Of a stretch of DNA of 64,000 nucleotides, positions 61,926-64,000 are shown piece after piece (positions within the stretch are counted from its first letter, which is position 1; every line of letters begins with the position of its first letter). The DNA is taken from positions 6,291,444 through 6,355,443 of the forward strand of contig OZ025885.1 of the NCBI GenBank assembly GCA_964019415.1, in the 5' to 3' direction. This stretch comes from Ianthella basta (Eukaryota; Porifera; Demospongiae; Verongiida; Ianthellidae). A model generated the notes under the pieces. The model did no database searches and was not told the DNA's origin. It saw only the letters and a program-made list of their open reading frames with translations. The translations under genes and the position numbers were made by a program.

Positions 61926-64000
61926 AGGGGCTCAGGGCTATATACGGCAAGTCGCACGACAGCGAGTCGGGCCCAGGCTGATTCGAAGAATCTGCAATGG
62001 TAGCAATGGAGGGTAGCTGCTATAACGACGACCGAGTTTAAATTTGATCGTTGGATGGCGGCGAATCAAACAGCCCAATAACTGGAAGTCAAGGAGCAAT
62101 AATTAATAAAATGGCTGTCAGCCGCGAATGCAAAATCAGAAATTGAAGGATATCTCTTCAGTTTCTGCAAGATGGGCAATTTCAACCCATGGAGGACACT
62201 TCTGAACCCCCACTCTATAATCCCTGAGAGTTTAGTGGCGCCCTGTGCAATAGTTTTTGCCCAAATTGCGAACGAACAAACAAAACGCAGCGAGTCCAAA
62301 TGAAGTGAAAAGGTAACTTGACCAGAGAAGACTATAGCACAGACTTGAAGAGCAGTCCTCGAGCAATTGATTGATATCCATACTTCCGTGGTTCCTAGCG
62401 TCTGTCTCCAGACACGCCCTTTCAAAAGTAAGTGGTTCTGTAGCCTTTTTTAAAAATGGCTGCCAATAGAAACTGTGGCACCATGATGATACAACAAATG
62501 CAATGTATTAGGGGGTTTAGGGATAGAAAATGGCTTCAATCAGTTGCAGATGTACAGGTGAGGCATTTAGAGTACATCCAAAGCTCTACAGATTTCATCC
62601 ACTACCAAAACAGTTGCTAGCAAGATCAAGTGGTGCCTCACGTCTAACTCTGAAGGTCTGTTGAGTATGACCGGTACCTATTATTGCTGTCATGAATGGC
62701 TATCAAATGTAATCTGCAGCATTTCAAAAGACTTTCAGGATGCTACGGGCCATTTCTGTCTTCGACGTGGCCATTCTTAAACTTGTACACAGCACAATAA
62801 ATACTAAACCAGTTTTCCACAGAAGGCCAACTGCTCAAGCGGTAGTTGCCTCACAAAATAACAAAACCTAAGCCCCAGTTAACCTAAATCTTGTGGTAAG
62901 ATCTTGAAGGGACTTGGGAAGCTCCCAAATCGCTAGTAAATTGTAACCAAAAGCTTGCAAGTTTAGGGAAAGCAAGTTCTTACCAGAAGATTTGAAAAAT
63001 ACAACTCAAGAGCTGCAATTTGATACCCAATTTGAATGAAACAGTTGAGAGTTCGCTTGTGGCCAAAGCGATTTAGATTTTAAGTTGTTGGTATTGCGAA
63101 TTGTTACATTACTTTCGTTTATTGGGGTTATGCAATAATTAATGGTCATGAATATTGTTTGAACACACTACAAAATGAATTGAATTATAATATAGACTAG
63201 AGAGTTTTAGATTGCCCTATACACCTAACCTCAAACGTTCGTGTGACGTCACCACGTTTAACATTGATATACACCATGGCTGCACTCTGCGTACACGTAG
63301 ACGTGGAAATTGTATGTACGTATGACGAGATTACAGGGTGGAAAAGTTGGAATGGAGGCAAAACTCAGGTGTGTTCAGCCGTAGACTGCACTGCTAGAAG
63401 TGACACACATTCGTCTTTTCATTTCAAGGATGTTCTGGAAGAGACAGTGTACGAAAACAGCAGCCCCAACTCTTGAGTCAAGCAGCGACAAAGACGACTT
63501 GAACTTTCTGCTGGTCAATTAGCAACATCTTGCCAAGGCACTAGCTACCTGAGTGAAGGTATCTGGTGTAGTGCTATACGGAAAAAAGCTAGGAACTACG
63601 TATGAACAGTCCTGAGTGGCTAGGTAAGTCTGACATTATCCAAGTTTGTTCACACTAGCCTAGCCAACTAGCCACACTTGGTTAGTGTGAATGAACTTGG
63701 ATGAGGAACTACGTAGCTAGTGCAAGACTTATCATCTCTTATATAATGCAGTTTTACTCTGTGAAAGACTTAGGATCCTAAGTAAATGGCATTTGCATAT
63801 CTGCACAAGATGTTATTCTACACAATTCAACTCACAAAATGGCAAACAAGCGAAGAAGAGTGAAAAGCGTGGCGATCAAAATCCGTACGGCTAGCAAGGG
63901 GTCTAGCCGTAAAAACGGGGCACGCATACGTGTGATATAATGTAAACGTGGAATCACGTGATACGTTAATGACATTTTGTGACATTTACACGTTTGATGT
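61926..64000. other. No supported gene
   Basis: AT-rich unique sequence. A frame at 63243-63476 (containing MAALCVHVDVEIVCTYDE) could be a first exon, but nothing confirms it. Confidence 0.45.
63646..63710. repeat. Inverted repeat (hairpin)
   Basis: ATCCAAGTTTGTTCACACTA and the inverse, TAGTGTGAATGAACTTGGAT, with a spacer of about 25 bases. Confidence 0.75.

Overview
The window looks like metazoan nuclear DNA, most probably from a sponge or another early-branching animal (inference). The genes have many short GT-AG introns. There are death-fold and coiled-coil proteins of a kind I associate with invertebrates, a copper chaperone for superoxide dismutase (CCS), a LINE, several families of cut-and-paste transposons, and dense TG/AC microsatellites. 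I see no bacterial operon structure, rRNA, tRNA or CRISPR array.

Layout. 1-2.8 kb: 3' part of a LINE (endonuclease plus reverse transcriptase) with one in-frame stop, running into a TG tract. 3.6-9.2 kb: mostly non-coding, with TIR and foldback elements. 9.9-13.7 kb: part of gene I (21-bp heptad exon, then a helical/death-like exon), with two arrays of a 16-bp minisatellite. 14.2-14.8 kb: unknown minus-strand exons. 15.2-19.5 kb: segment A of a segmental duplication, holding a decayed tail of a gene II-like gene and CCS copy A (minus strand). 20-23 kb: MITEs, a 92-bp palindromic element with perfect 8-bp TSDs, and a TIR element holding only a PHD finger. 24.1-41.1 kb: gene II, a long multi-exon gene encoding heptad repeats, one membrane segment, a terminal death-domain exon, and a further set of downstream exons. 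Its introns contain nested MITEs. 39.4-45.1 kb: segment B of the duplication (tail of gene II plus CCS copy B), enlarged by a 1.4-kb repeat. 46.9-55.1 kb: a nest of DNA transposons. Its centre is a complete 5.94-kb element with 8-bp TSDs that carries a 7-exon, 1003-aa transposase-like gene and, convergently, a RecQ-type helicase. 55.3-58.2 kb: a pogo-like element whose transposase ends in a PHD finger. 58.5-61.9 kb: a second transposase-PHD relic between arms of about 340 bp. 61.9-64 kb: nothing recognisable.

Best candidates for a notable system: (1) the transposase plus RecQ-helicase element, with an internal-deletion derivative into which it has inserted; (2) transposases ending in PHD fingers, seen three times; (3) two paralogous genes in which independent 21-bp coding minisatellites encode heptads, sharing an intronic 16-bp minisatellite; (4) a duplicated CCS block in which each copy carries a different lesion in the same exon.
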